From Agaribacterium haliotis (GTDB lineage Bacteria; Pseudomonadota; Gammaproteobacteria; Pseudomonadales; Cellvibrionaceae), in contig NZ_NKQJ01000004.1 of the NCBI RefSeq assembly GCF_002312815.1, positions 1-64,000 of the forward strand: a stretch of 64,000 nucleotides of DNA, read 5' to 3'. Both the position numbers and the translations under genes were made by a program. The notes below the pieces were generated by a model. It made no database searches, was not told the origin of the DNA, and was given only the letters and a program-made list of their open reading frames with translations. This document shows positions 16,810 to 25,773 of the stretch, piece after piece (position 1 is the first letter of the stretch; every line of letters starts with the position of its first letter).

Positions 16810-17499
16810 TTATTTTGCTCTTTGTTTTTTTGATTGTTTAGCGCTGCTGTTTCTTTTTTGGCCGACTTTTTTGCCGGCCTTGCTGCGCTGTTTTGCATGC
16901 TGCTTTTGTCTTGCTTCAGCGCTCGGCCGCTGGCGAGGGCTCGGTTCGGCGAGTTCGAGCACTTTGTAGTCGCCGGGTGTTTCGATACCACTTAAATCCC
17001 AGTTGCCGACTCGCACGCGCACTAAGCGCAGGCACGGAAAACCAACCGCGGCACACATGCGCCTGACTTGCCGGTTGCGACCCTCGCGCAGTTCGAGCTT
17101 GAGCCAGCTGGTGGGAATGGCTTTGCGCTCGCGTATGGGTTTACTGCGCGGCCACAGCTGCGGTTCAATTAAGCTTTCGGCCCCAGCTGGAAGTGTCGGC
17201 CCGTCTTTTAATTCGAGCCCTTGACGCAACTTAGCAAGGGCCCGGCTGTCTATTTGGCCTTCGACTTGAGCCCAGTACTCTTTGCTTGTTTTTTGTGTGG
17301 GGTTGGCAATTTGATGCTGCAGCTGGCCGTTGTCGGTGAGCAGCACCAAACCTTCGCTATCTCTGTCTAAACGCCCAGCCGGATAAACTTTGTTTAAGCG
17401 TTTATCGGTTATATAGTCGGCAAGGGTTGCCCTGCCCTGATCGTCGCGAAACTGGCAGAGCACATCGTAGGGTTTGTTTAACAAGACTAATTTGGCCAT
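16810..17499 (-). CDS. rluE: 23S rRNA pseudouridine synthase E-like protein
   Basis: A 229-residue member of the RsuA/RluE group. The catalytic motif GRLDRDSEGLVLLT is present with its aspartate, as are the start LVLLNKPYDVLCQF and the C-terminal RNRQVRRMCAAVGFPCLRL. RluE converts uridine 2457 of 23S rRNA to pseudouridine. There is no N-terminal S4 domain, as expected for RluE. The last about 40 residues are a Lys/Arg/Gln-rich tail, probably an rRNA-binding extension. Divergent from a small lipoprotein gene. Confidence 0.9.
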   Translation of the reverse strand: MAKLVLLNKPYDVLCQFRDDQGRATLADYITDKRLNKVYPAGRLDRDSEGLVLLTDNGQLQHQIANPTQKTSKEYWAQVEGQIDSRALAKLRQGLELKDGPTLPAGAESLIEPQLWPRSKPIRERKAIPTSWLKLELREGRNRQVRRMCAAVGFPCLRLVRVRVGNWDLSGIETPGDYKVLELAEPSPRQRPSAEARQKQHAKQRSKAGKKVGQKRNSSAKQSKKQRAK

Positions 17500-17545
17500 C
17501 GTGGCGCTAGTTTATCAGCCGCGAAGCCGAGCAAGGAGATCTACA

Positions 17546-17917
17546 TTGAAATACCTGCCGTTTATATTGGCGCTGACCTTGGCAGCCTGCGCAAAAAACA
17601 GCGAACCCACAGCACCGGTGACGCTGGTAGAGCTGTATATCGATGACGGTGCGCTGCAGTGTGAGCAGCCGCCGCGAAGCCTCGAGCAAAGCAAGGCTTT
17701 GTTAACGCAGCAAAAAATACAGGTTGGCGCCGCCCGCTGCGCGCGCATAGACGGCATGGTTGCGATGCAATGCGGCTTAAAAGATCTCAATGTTCACGTT
17801 GTCAGTGTCAGTGAAGATGACGTTGGCAAAGCTCGCAGTTTAGGTTTTGAGCCGATGAGCCAACTCAGTCACCACGGCCAAAAAAGTTTGATTGATCAGC
17901 CCTGCCCTTCACCTTGA
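17546..17917 (+). CDS. Small lipoprotein of unknown function
   Basis: A 123-residue protein. I choose the TTG at 17546 because AAGGAG (17533-17538) precedes it and because it gives a lipoprotein signal KYLPFILALTLAAC. The longer frame starting at 17474 overlaps rluE on the other strand. The mature part has several cysteines (LQCEQ, ARCARID, MQCGL, QPCPSP) that could form disulfides. The 3' end overlaps the convergent next gene by 22 bases. I do not recognise the family. Confidence 0.65.
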   Translation: MKYLPFILALTLAACAKNSEPTAPVTLVELYIDDGALQCEQPPRSLEQSKALLTQQKIQVGAARCARIDGMVAMQCGLKDLNVHVVSVSEDDVGKARSLGFEPMSQLSHHGQKSLIDQPCPSP

Positions 17918-18483
17918 TTAATAAGCTGCAGCATGACGATGGCCAGCGCCAAGCTCGGGCTTTCTGGCCAGGCCAATACTTTAAAGCGGGCGAGCTCTGT
18001 GTCGCGCGGGTTGCGAAATAGCTGCACAACTTTGTCTATGCCGCTGTAGTCGGGCTCGGGAGCTTTGAACATCGCCACCTGTACGCGGCGTTTGTGTTCA
18101 TCGGTGACAACTTTGCTCATGCTCTCGAGCTCGGCGATCTGCTCAAGCAGCGAGCGAAAATGCGGGCCGACTTTGCTCAGCACGGCCACGGTGTTTTGCT
18201 GGTCGTCGAGCAGGCGATCGTTTTCGATAGTCCAGCTGCGCTGGCGGGAAAGCATGGAGATTTCTGTCAGTACACGCCCGGCTTTGCGGTGGTGGACCAG
18301 ATGCAGGCTGGCGCTGGCATCGCTGAGATCGACAATCTCAATTTCGTGGCCAACATGGGGGCGCTCGTAGTGATCACAGAGCAGGCGCTCTTCACCATCA
18401 ACAAGGCAGCGCAAACTTTGATGTTTGCTCAGTCCGGCGCCTCGTTGCGCTTCGCGAACACTGCGTAAGCTATACATCGTCAT
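17896..18483 (-). CDS. Conserved-looking hypothetical protein, 195 residues
   Basis: No signal peptide or membrane segment is visible, so it is probably cytoplasmic. The sequence mixes a beta-rich first half (CLVDGEERLLCDHYERPHVG; IEIVDLSDASASLHLVHH) with a helical middle (VGPHFRSLLEQIAELESMSK). I do not recognise the family. It converges on and overlaps the small lipoprotein gene by 22 bases. Codon usage is like the neighbours, supporting a real gene. Confidence 0.6.
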   Translation of the reverse strand: MTMYSLRSVREAQRGAGLSKHQSLRCLVDGEERLLCDHYERPHVGHEIEIVDLSDASASLHLVHHRKAGRVLTEISMLSRQRSWTIENDRLLDDQQNTVAVLSKVGPHFRSLLEQIAELESMSKVVTDEHKRRVQVAMFKAPEPDYSGIDKVVQLFRNPRDTELARFKVLAWPESPSLALAIVMLQLINQGEGQG

Positions 18484-18578
18484 CGTCGATTCCGTTACTT
18501 CTCACTAACCATAGTCAAGCCCTGTGCCTTTGCCCAGGCTGCCTTGCTTTGTCTGCCTCAAATGCTCAAACTGGGGCG

Positions 18579-19226
18579 ATGAGCCAAGTTTGCCCCCTGT
18601 GTAGTTGCCCTTCCCAGCTAGATTTTTATGTCGATAAGCGCCGCGCTTACCAGCGCTGCCAGCGCTGTTATCTGGTGTGGGTCGCAAGCGAGTATCAGCT
18701 CAGCCGCGAGGCTGAAAAAGCTGAGTACGATTTGCATCAAAACGAAGTCGATGACCCGGGATACAGGCGTTTTTTAAATCGTTTGGCCGAGCCGCTGCTG
18801 GCGCGGCTGCAACCGGGAGCACAGGGGCTAGATTTTGGCTGCGGCCCCGGGCCGGCGCTGGCAAGCATGCTCGAGCAAGCCGGTATGAACGTAAGGCTTT
18901 ATGACGTCTATTATTTTAATGTATCTGAAAGCCTGTGTATGCATTATGATTTCATTTGCGCGACGGAAGTGATCGAACACTTGAGTCAGCCCGGTGCAGA
19001 ACTGCGCCGCCTTTGGGCCCTGCTAAAGCCCGGCGGTATGCTGGCTCTGATGAGTAAACTGGTGATTGATCGCGAGGCCTTCTCGCGCTGGCACTACAAA
19101 AACGATGCAACACATATTAGCTTTTTTTCGAAACAAACCTTGAGTTGGCTGGCCAGCGAGTTTGATGCCGAGCTCAGCTATCACGCCGAGGATGTGTTTT
19201 TTTTGACAAAAAAAACGCTTGCTTAA
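18579..19226 (+). CDS. SAM-dependent methyltransferase with N-terminal zinc ribbon
   Basis: A 215-residue class I methyltransferase. The start at 18579 (MSQVCPLCS) is preferred over an upstream TTG. Two CxxC pairs (CPLC, CQRC) form a putative zinc ribbon in the first about 35 residues. SAM motif I is GLDFGCGPGPAL, with CATEVIEHL and LLKPGGMLALMSK after it, and the end contains DATHISFFSKQTL. This layout is common in methyltransferases of small molecules or sugars, but the substrate is not identifiable. It stands alone between unrelated small genes. Confidence 0.82.
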   Translation: MSQVCPLCSCPSQLDFYVDKRRAYQRCQRCYLVWVASEYQLSREAEKAEYDLHQNEVDDPGYRRFLNRLAEPLLARLQPGAQGLDFGCGPGPALASMLEQAGMNVRLYDVYYFNVSESLCMHYDFICATEVIEHLSQPGAELRRLWALLKPGGMLALMSKLVIDREAFSRWHYKNDATHISFFSKQTLSWLASEFDAELSYHAEDVFFLTKKTLA

Positions 19227-19295
19227 GTACTTGTTGCACAGGTTATTGTTAATCAATTAAGCGGCGGTGACAGCGCGGCTTTGCGGGGGTAGAGT

Positions 19296-19664
19296 GTGCA
19301 TAGACATCACAAAATCAATTACATAGAGTTTGTCGCCAGCGATCTCGAGGCGACCGAGGCCTTTTTTAAAAAACTCTTTGGTTGGAGTTTTACCTATTAC
19401 GGTCCCGACTATATGGATTTCAACGACGGTGTGTTAAGCGGTGGTTTTTATCGCGCTTCGATGCGCGCCTCTTATGAAGAGGGCGCTCCTTTGATGGTGT
19501 TTTACAGCGATGATCTAGAGCAGAGCTACGCCGAAGTTATCGCCTGTGGCGGCACTATATGCAAAGAAATCTTTAACTTCCCCGGCGGCCGCCGTTTCCA
19601 TTTTTGTGAGCCCAGTGGCAACGAGCTGGCGATATGGCAAGAAAGCACTGCCGAGCCGGGCTAA
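19296..19664 (+). CDS. VOC (glyoxalase/bleomycin-resistance) superfamily protein
   Basis: A 122-residue single vicinal-oxygen-chelate domain, GTG start after GGGGGT. The pattern NYIEFVASDLEATEAFFKKL-FGWSF, then GGTICKEIF, then FCEPSGNELAIW, is characteristic. The putative metal positions are His6, Glu near the middle, and Glu in GNELAIW. The activity is unknown; relatives include lyases, dioxygenases and drug-binding proteins. Confidence 0.85.
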   Translation: MHRHHKINYIEFVASDLEATEAFFKKLFGWSFTYYGPDYMDFNDGVLSGGFYRASMRASYEEGAPLMVFYSDDLEQSYAEVIACGGTICKEIFNFPGGRRFHFCEPSGNELAIWQESTAEPG

Positions 19665-19670
19665 GCCGCT

Positions 19671-20873
19671 TTAGCCCAGATCAGAATCCGGCTCGATTAA
19701 ACAGCTCGCCCGACTTAAGTTAAAACCCTCTTTGTAAGGCAGGTAAGTCCTGGCTTGGTTGAGGTAGTGCAGATTGTGCTGGCGCTCTTGCGCGCAGAAC
19801 GTTTCGATTGCCGGTTTGAACGCAGCTTCGTTTAAGTAGTGCCAGCTCTGTGTCAGTACGGGTTCAAATCCGCGCTGAATTTTATGCTCACCCTGGGCCC
19901 CCGGGCAAAAGCGCTCTAAACCCTCGCGGATGGCGTAGTCGATGCCCTGGTAATAACAGCACTCAAAATGCAGGCCGTCGTATTCCTCCCGGCAACCCCA
20001 GTAACGTCCGTAGAGGGTGTGTTGATCGCGAAAGTACATCGCCGCTGCAACGGGCTGGCCGTTTAATATGGCCTGGCACAACAGTACCTGATCTGCGAGC
20101 TGCTCGGCGATAGTTAAGAAAAATTCCTTGCCGAGATAGCCCAGGTGGCCGCTGCGCTTTAAGTAGGTTCGCTGATAAAGCTCGTAAAAATTGCGCCAAT
20201 CCTGTTCATTTAACTCGCTTGCCGAGTTAAAACGCAGTTCAAAAGCCGCGCTTTTCTGGCGTTCTTTTTTGATGTTTTTGCGCTTGCGCGAGCTCATCTG
20301 CTGCAGAAAGTCGTCAAAGCTTGTGTAGTGGTGATTAAACCAGTGAAACTGGGTGCCGCGGCGCTCGATAAAGTGCTGTTGGCGAAAATCAGCGGGGCCT
20401 GGCTTATTTGAGTTGTTGTTTGAGCGTTGATTGGCTCGGGGGAACAAGCAGTGTACACCGCTGCAATTATTTGTTTTTGCCAGTTCGACTAAGGCCGGCA
20501 GTATCAGCGTTTGATCAAAGTCGGCTGAACAGGCCCAGCGCGGGCCACAGCTTGGCGTAAACGGAACGGCGTTAATAAGCTTTGGGTAATAGTTAAGGCC
20601 ATAGCGCTGATAGGCATCGGCCCAGGCCCAGTCAAATACATATTCGCCATAACTGTGCTGCTTGAGGTACAGCGGCAGCGCCAGGCAGAGTTTGCCGCTG
20701 TTATCGAAAGCGACTAAGTGCTGCGCTTGCCAGCCGGAATCGCCGCCGACACTACCACTTTGTTCGAGCGCTTGCAGAAACTCATAGCGGCAAAATGGAT
20801 AGTCGTCCGGCCAAAGTGTATTCCACTGCTCGGCTTTAATATCGCTAAGCTCGGTGAGGCTCTGTATCTGCAA
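19671..20873 (-). CDS. FemAB-like GNAT-fold protein (PF04339, former DUF482)
   Basis: A 400-residue protein with a double GNAT fold. TTG start preceded by GAGGGG. Recognisable segments are ADAYQRYGLNYYPKLINAVP with FTPSCGPR after it, SRKRKNIKKERQKS, and LYGRYWGCREEYDGLHFECC with YYQGIDYAI following. It belongs to the so-called peptidogalycan biosynthesis/FemAB-like group, whose members transfer aminoacyl or acyl groups; the substrate is unknown. It is 55 bases downstream of phoR on the same strand and may be transcribed with it. Confidence 0.85.
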   Translation of the reverse strand: MQIQSLTELSDIKAEQWNTLWPDDYPFCRYEFLQALEQSGSVGGDSGWQAQHLVAFDNSGKLCLALPLYLKQHSYGEYVFDWAWADAYQRYGLNYYPKLINAVPFTPSCGPRWACSADFDQTLILPALVELAKTNNCSGVHCLFPRANQRSNNNSNKPGPADFRQQHFIERRGTQFHWFNHHYTSFDDFLQQMSSRKRKNIKKERQKSAAFELRFNSASELNEQDWRNFYELYQRTYLKRSGHLGYLGKEFFLTIAEQLADQVLLCQAILNGQPVAAAMYFRDQHTLYGRYWGCREEYDGLHFECCYYQGIDYAIREGLERFCPGAQGEHKIQRGFEPVLTQSWHYLNEAAFKPAIETFCAQERQHNLHYLNQARTYLPYKEGFNLSRASCLIEPDSDLG

Positions 20874-20928
20874 AGTGACCCCTCAAAGGCGTTTGGCTGA
20901 GCTTAAGCCCCGGGTTTAGAGGGCCTGT

Positions 20929-22266
20929 TTAGGGCGCCACTGCACTGGGAGCTTGGTTTTTTTCGGCAACAACAAGGCGCTCAATTGGAAAACTACAGCT
21001 AAAAGTCGAGCCGGCACCGGGGCGGCTGGCGATACGCAAAATGGCGTCGTGGCGCAGCAGTACGTGTTTAACAATGGCCAGGCCGAGGCCTGTTCCGCCG
21101 GCGCCGCTTGAGCGGCCGCCGTCAACACGATAAAAGCGTTCGGTCAGCCGGGGGATGTGCTTGGGATCAATGCCGACGCCGTCGTCGCTGATATGTAAGT
21201 GGAACATTGGCCCACTGCGTTCGCTGCTAAGGCGAATGGTGCAGGCGTTACCGGTATCGCCCGAGGCGTATTTTACGGCATTAAACACCAGGTTACTGAT
21301 TGCGCTGCGCAGTTCTTTTTCGTTGCCGCGCAGGCTTAAGCCTGTTTCGATATCGTTGACCAGTGTGTGATCGAGGTTTGCGATGGCGCGGCCGTCGTTG
21401 ATAATTAAGCCGCCGAGGCGGTTTAAATCGACCAGCTCGTTTTGGCCGGATCGATCGTCTGTCTCGAGTTTGGTTAGGGTGATAAGGTCGTTGACCAGCG
21501 ACGTCATACGCAGGCCCTGCTCGTGCATTTGCTCAAGCCCTTTTTGCATCAGCGGGTTCAGCTCTGGCACGCTCATCAGGGTTTCGACATAGCCGCGCAC
21601 CACGGTTAGCGGTGTGCGCAGCTCGTGACTGACATTGGCGACAAAGTCGCGGCGCATTTGCTCGAGTTTGGCAACGCGGGTGATATCGCGCACGATAATC
21701 AAACGCTCGCCGGCGCCGAATGGGTGCACCTGAAATAACAGGCGCTGGCCCTCGTTGCGAAAACTTTCAATTTCGAGAGGCTCGCGGTATTCACCGGCGT
21801 CAAAGTAGTGCTGAAAGCGCGGTTCGCGCAGGATATTGGTAATGCGTTGGCCGAGGTCCACTTCGCGCAGACCCACCATGGTGTTGGCGGCGTCGTTCCA
21901 CCATTCGATATTTGCGCGGCTGTCGGCGAGGATAACGCCGTCGTGCAGTGCGGAAGTCATTTGTTGAACCCGGCTGACCACCGTCTGCAGGCGCAATTTA
22001 TCTTTTTCGTGGCGCTGATTCATCAACTTGATGTCGTCGGCCATTTCCCCCCAGATACCAAAAAACTGGTTTTTCCCCGGGCGGCTGATGCGGGCGTCAG
22101 CAATCCAGGCTTCGAGCCGGCCGAGATTGCGGAACAGCCAGAGGGCGTAACTCAACAGTGCAAAAATAGCGGCTTCCCGACCTAGGTCAAAAGACAGGCC
22201 GACAAAAACAATCGCACAGACATAGACAGCAAACCACTGAAGCTCAGTGGCCAAACCTTTGCGCAT
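20929..22266 (-). CDS. phoR: Phosphate regulon sensor kinase PhoR
   Basis: A 445-residue kinase. Two N-terminal hydrophobic segments are followed by a PAS domain (LHDGVILADSRANIEWWNDA), HisKA box FVANVSHELRTPLTVVRGY and the ATPase motifs NLVFNAVKY, DDGVGIDP and GAGGTGLGLAIVKH. No sizeable periplasmic domain is seen, as is normal for PhoR, which reads the Pst transporter state through PhoU. It is 30 bases downstream of phoB in the same operon. Confidence 0.95.
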   Translation of the reverse strand: MRKGLATELQWFAVYVCAIVFVGLSFDLGREAAIFALLSYALWLFRNLGRLEAWIADARISRPGKNQFFGIWGEMADDIKLMNQRHEKDKLRLQTVVSRVQQMTSALHDGVILADSRANIEWWNDAANTMVGLREVDLGQRITNILREPRFQHYFDAGEYREPLEIESFRNEGQRLLFQVHPFGAGERLIIVRDITRVAKLEQMRRDFVANVSHELRTPLTVVRGYVETLMSVPELNPLMQKGLEQMHEQGLRMTSLVNDLITLTKLETDDRSGQNELVDLNRLGGLIINDGRAIANLDHTLVNDIETGLSLRGNEKELRSAISNLVFNAVKYASGDTGNACTIRLSSERSGPMFHLHISDDGVGIDPKHIPRLTERFYRVDGGRSSGAGGTGLGLAIVKHVLLRHDAILRIASRPGAGSTFSCSFPIERLVVAEKNQAPSAVAP

Positions 22267-22296
22267 ATAGCTCGTTCTTTAAGCAGCGGCTAGCAA

Positions 22297-23004
22297 TTAA
22301 TCTGCAGCGGCTGCAATCTTGTTGGAGAAGCGGTAACCCGCGCCGCGCACAGTTTGAATGTAACGGTCGTGATCTTCAAGGGTTAAGGCTTTGCGCAAGC
22401 GGCGAATATGGACATCGACGGTGCGTTCTTCAACGTAAACGTTGGAGCCCCAGACGTGATCAAGCAGTTGGCTGCGGCTGTAGACACGCTCCTGATGGGT
22501 CAGGAAAAACTCCAGCAGGCGGTATTCGGTGGGGCCGATTTGAATGGGCTTGTCGTTGATCGTAACGCGGTGGCTGATAGGGTCGAGGCAGAGGCCGTCG
22601 ACGTGAATCGGCTCGGTTGGCTTGACGGCCTGGGTGCGGCGCAGAACAGCTTTGAGGCGGGCGACCAACTCGCGCGGCGAGAAAGGTTTGGTGATGTAGT
22701 CATCGGCGCCGACTTCGAGGCCCTGAATTTTGTTATCTTCCTCGCCTTTGGCCGTCAGCATGATAATCGGCACATTTTGCGTCAGGTCGTCGCGCTTGAG
22801 TCGTCGCGCCAACTCAATACCGCTGGTACCGGGCATCATCCAGTCCAGCAGCACTAGGTCTGGCTGGGCGTCGACAATGACGGCGTGCGCCTCTTTGGCG
22901 TCGGCTGCTTCCAGCACTTTGTATTCGGCCATTTCCAGGGCCACACGTAACATGTCCCGGATTGGGGCTTCGTCATCTACTATCAGGATAGTTTTTTGAT
23001 TCAT
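22297..23004 (-). CDS. phoB: Phosphate regulon response regulator PhoB
   Basis: A 235-residue OmpR-type regulator. The receiver has Asp54 in LVLLDWMMPG and Lys in YITKPFSPREL; the winged helix has IGPTEYRLLEFFLTH and VDVHIRRLRKAL, ending YIQTVRGAGYRFS. Sequence and the phoR gene after it identify PhoB. A Pho-box-like element 63 bases upstream suggests autoregulation. Confidence 0.96.
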   Translation of the reverse strand: MNQKTILIVDDEAPIRDMLRVALEMAEYKVLEAADAKEAHAVIVDAQPDLVLLDWMMPGTSGIELARRLKRDDLTQNVPIIMLTAKGEEDNKIQGLEVGADDYITKPFSPRELVARLKAVLRRTQAVKPTEPIHVDGLCLDPISHRVTINDKPIQIGPTEYRLLEFFLTHQERVYSRSQLLDHVWGSNVYVEERTVDVHIRRLRKALTLEDHDRYIQTVRGAGYRFSNKIAAAAD

Positions 23005-23066
23005 TGCTCTGCTCTACTGCTGGATGGCATCGAAGTTCGCCGTGGAGCAAATTTAATAAAGCGAAG

Positions 23067-23084
23067 GTTACGATTTTATGACAA
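23067..23084 (-). promoter_or_regulatory. Candidate Pho box for the phoBR operon
   Basis: On the minus strand the site reads TTGTCATAAAATCGTAAC. The first half agrees with the Pho-box repeat (CTGTCAT) at 6 of 7 positions and the A-rich spacer fits; the second half is degenerate. Its place 63 bases before the phoB start is right for autoregulation. Confidence 0.5.
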
Positions 23085-23110
23085 TTGTAGTTTTACTGTC
23101 ATGAAAGTGT

Positions 23111-23974
23111 CTAAATAAATGCTTTATCGAGCACAATGCCGGCAAATATTGTCATTCCGACAAAATTGTTATGTAAAAAAGCTTTAAAACATAAACTCGG
23201 CTCGCGCGCTCGTATCAGCCATTGCTGATATAAAAATAACAGTGCGGTGATGACAACACTGAGCTTATAGATGCCACCGAGTTCAAAACGTTGGCCGACA
23301 AGTGCCAGGGCAAAAATGACGGTGAACTGTAAAAATGCGGTAATCATACGGTCGGCGTCGCCAAACAGTACCGCCGTGCTTTTCACGCCAATCTTTATGT
23401 CGTCGTCCCTATCGACCATTGCATAAAACGTGTCGTAGGCGACAGTCCAGAGCAGCACAGCGGTGTAGAGCAACCAGCAGCGCGCGTCGAGGTGATTGTT
23501 TTGTGCGGCAAAAGCCATTGGCACGGACCACGCAAAAGCGGCACCGAGAACGACCTGGGGCAGGTGACTGTGGCGTTTAACAAACGGATAGAGCGAGGCG
23601 AGGCCGACGGCGGCAAAGCTCAGCAATACGGTGAGCTTGTTGGTAAACAAAACCAAGCAAAACGCGACGCTGCACAGCAAACTAAATAGAATCAGAGCTT
23701 CTTTGCTGCTGACCAGGCCCAGCACCAGTGGGCGGTTTTTAGTGCGCTCGACATAGCCATCGAAGTTCCTGTCGGCAAAATCGTTAATAATGCAGCCGGC
23801 CGAACGCATTAAGATGGCTCCGGCAATAAAAATGGCGAGATTGCGCCAGTCGGGCACGCCATCAGCGGCCAGCCATAGGGCCCAGAGTGTTGGCCACAAA
23901 ACTAAATAAATACCGATAGGGCGATCGAGGCGCATCAGCGCTGCGTAGGCGCCGAGCTTTTGTCGTGCTTGCAT
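23111..23974 (-). CDS. ubiA: 4-hydroxybenzoate octaprenyltransferase
   Basis: A 287-residue polytopic membrane enzyme of ubiquinone synthesis that prenylates 4-hydroxybenzoate. Both aspartate-rich substrate/Mg motifs are visible: NDFADRNFDGYVERTKNRP and YAMVDRDDDIKIGVKST. About eight hydrophobic segments and the start LMRLDRPIGIYLVLWPTLW fit the family exactly. ubiC is not next to it. It lies upstream of phoB on the same strand, separated by the putative Pho box. Confidence 0.96.
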   Translation of the reverse strand: MQARQKLGAYAALMRLDRPIGIYLVLWPTLWALWLAADGVPDWRNLAIFIAGAILMRSAGCIINDFADRNFDGYVERTKNRPLVLGLVSSKEALILFSLLCSVAFCLVLFTNKLTVLLSFAAVGLASLYPFVKRHSHLPQVVLGAAFAWSVPMAFAAQNNHLDARCWLLYTAVLLWTVAYDTFYAMVDRDDDIKIGVKSTAVLFGDADRMITAFLQFTVIFALALVGQRFELGGIYKLSVVITALLFLYQQWLIRAREPSLCFKAFLHNNFVGMTIFAGIVLDKAFI

Positions 23975-24076
23975 AGTGTTCTTTGCTAGTGTTTGCGGCG
24001 AGCATAGCGCAGAGCTGTGTTGAGCTAAAGCTTTGTGAGGCTAGCTGGGCATTTCTCGTCCTTAGAATTGCTGTTT

Positions 24077-24105
24077 TTGGAATACGTGTGGCGCTATGCT
24101 CTAAT
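24077..24105 (+). promoter_or_regulatory. Possible sigma-70 promoter for the HU gene
   Basis: TTGGAA and TCTAAT are separated by 17 bases, ending about 23 bases before the HU gene start at 24128. Each hexamer matches consensus at 4-5 positions. Confidence 0.35.
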
Positions 24106-24127
24106 AATCGACGATGTGGAGGCGCCT

Positions 24128-24412
24128 TTGAAACAGCGCGAACTTTTACAGCAGCTTGCTGTTCAGGCTGGCATTACTAAAGCTGAGGCCGAGTTAGTGC
24201 TCGAGGCGCTGATCGAACAGTTGACAATGGCGCTGGCTCGCGGCGATCGGGTTAATTTACTCGGTTTTGGCTCTTTTGAGCGCAGCTGGCGCAAATCGCG
24301 TCAGGGGCGTAACCCCGCTACCGGAGCGCCAATCGAAATTGCCGGGCACTATCAGGCGCGCTTTAAGCCGGCTCAGAAATTTAAAGACTCACTGACTCAA
24401 AGATCAGAATAA
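24128..24412 (+). CDS. HU-family DNA-binding protein
   Basis: A 94-residue nucleoid protein. A TTG at 24128 with GGAGG at 24118-24122 is the likely start; the open frame extends to 24035 but the extra N-terminus is not HU-like. The beta-arm motif GRNPATGAPIEI and the preceding RVNLLGFGSFE are typical of HU/IHF. The first helix (KQRELLQQLAVQAGITKAE) is normal. It binds DNA as a dimer without strong sequence preference. The following symporter starts 9 bases after the stop. Confidence 0.9.
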   Translation: MKQRELLQQLAVQAGITKAEAELVLEALIEQLTMALARGDRVNLLGFGSFERSWRKSRQGRNPATGAPIEIAGHYQARFKPAQKFKDSLTQRSE

Positions 24413-24421
24413 GGAAAAACT

Positions 24422-25717
24422 GTGCTTAAACTTCCGCTCTATCAGCAGATTTTACTCGCCATTGCGCTACCGGTGCTGCTCAAGCTGCTCGCTGGTATTT
24501 TCTCATTTAGCTTTGATCAGACGACAGTCGTTTTAGGGGTGAACCTGCACGATGTATTTGCGTTTATCGGCGCGATGTTTTTAAACGGCCTGAAGATGGT
24601 TGTGGTGCCGTTGGTACTGGCGTCAATTATTTGTGCGGTTAGTGGCATAGCCGGGCAGCGAGATTTGGGCCGGCTCGGCGGTAAAAGTTTGCTGTTTTAT
24701 GTGTTTTCAAGTTTTGCCGCGATCATGGTCGGTTTGTTTTTTGTAAATTTAATTGCTCCGGGCATTGTCGACGGTGAGCCGGCAAAAGATTTGCTCGCCC
24801 TCAGTGATGATGCGGCTGTGCAAAGCAAACTAGCACTGGTTGAAGGGCGTGGCACCGGCGATATTGCCGCGGTATTTTTGCGCATGTTGCCGCCCAATAT
24901 TGTCGCAGCGGCCGCTGATGGGCAGATGCTCGGTTTAATTACCTTTGGAATTCTCTTTGGTTATTTCATGATGCAGGTGGCCAAAGAAAAGCGCAGTGTG
25001 CTCGAAGACTTCTGGCAGGGAGTATTTGAGACGATGATGCTGATCACCATGTTTGTTATGAAGTTCGCGCCACTGGGCGTGCTCGGTTTGATTGGCAAAA
25101 CGGTGATGGCAACTGGCTTTGCCGGGCTTGAACCGATGCTGGTATTTATGTTTTGTGTTATTGCCGCCCTGGCCGCGCATATGTTTATTACAATGCCGCT
25201 GATTTTACGTTATGTGGCCAAGGTCAATCCTATTAAACACTATCAGGCCATGGCCCCGGCTTTATTGACGGCGTTCTCTACCGCTTCGTCGTCGGGTACG
25301 CTGCCACTGACAATGGAGTGTGTTGAGAAAAATGCCAAGGTCAGTAACAAAACCGCAGGTTTTGTTTTGCCGCTTGGGGCGACAGTCAATATGGATGGCA
25401 CGGCCCTATATGAATGTGTTGCGGCGATGTTTATTGCTCAGGCTTACGGGCTCGATCTGAGCCTCACAACTCAGTTCACCATCGTTATGGTGGCGCTGCT
25501 AACTTCTGTTGGTGTCGCCGGCATTCCCGCTGCGAGTTTGGTTGCTATTACAATTATTCTTGCCGCGATAGGCCTGCCTGCTGAGGGCATAGGCTTGTTG
25601 CTGCTAACCGATAGGCTGTTGGATATGATGCGCACTGCGGTCAACGTTTGGGGAGACAGCTGCTGTGCTGTGGTGGTGGCAAAATCCGAGGGCGAAGAGC
25701 AAGTGCTCAAAGACTAG
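24422..25717 (+). CDS. Dicarboxylate/amino acid:cation symporter (DAACS family)
   Basis: A 431-residue inner-membrane transporter, GTG start after AAGGAA. Re-entrant-loop serine motif SSSGTLPLTMECVE and the substrate/sodium motif GATVNMDGTALYE are present, as is the late TDRLLDMMRTAVNVWGDS. Family members (GltP, DctA) import glutamate, aspartate or C4-dicarboxylates with protons or sodium. Sequence alone does not settle the substrate. Possibly co-transcribed with the HU gene. Confidence 0.93.
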   Translation: MLKLPLYQQILLAIALPVLLKLLAGIFSFSFDQTTVVLGVNLHDVFAFIGAMFLNGLKMVVVPLVLASIICAVSGIAGQRDLGRLGGKSLLFYVFSSFAAIMVGLFFVNLIAPGIVDGEPAKDLLALSDDAAVQSKLALVEGRGTGDIAAVFLRMLPPNIVAAAADGQMLGLITFGILFGYFMMQVAKEKRSVLEDFWQGVFETMMLITMFVMKFAPLGVLGLIGKTVMATGFAGLEPMLVFMFCVIAALAAHMFITMPLILRYVAKVNPIKHYQAMAPALLTAFSTASSSGTLPLTMECVEKNAKVSNKTAGFVLPLGATVNMDGTALYECVAAMFIAQAYGLDLSLTTQFTIVMVALLTSVGVAGIPAASLVAITIILAAIGLPAEGIGLLLLTDRLLDMMRTAVNVWGDSCCAVVVAKSEGEEQVLKD

Positions 25718-25773
25718 GGCTAACTGACTCTGGGTGAGTTTCCATTGGGCCCACTTACGGGCCGGAGCTATCA

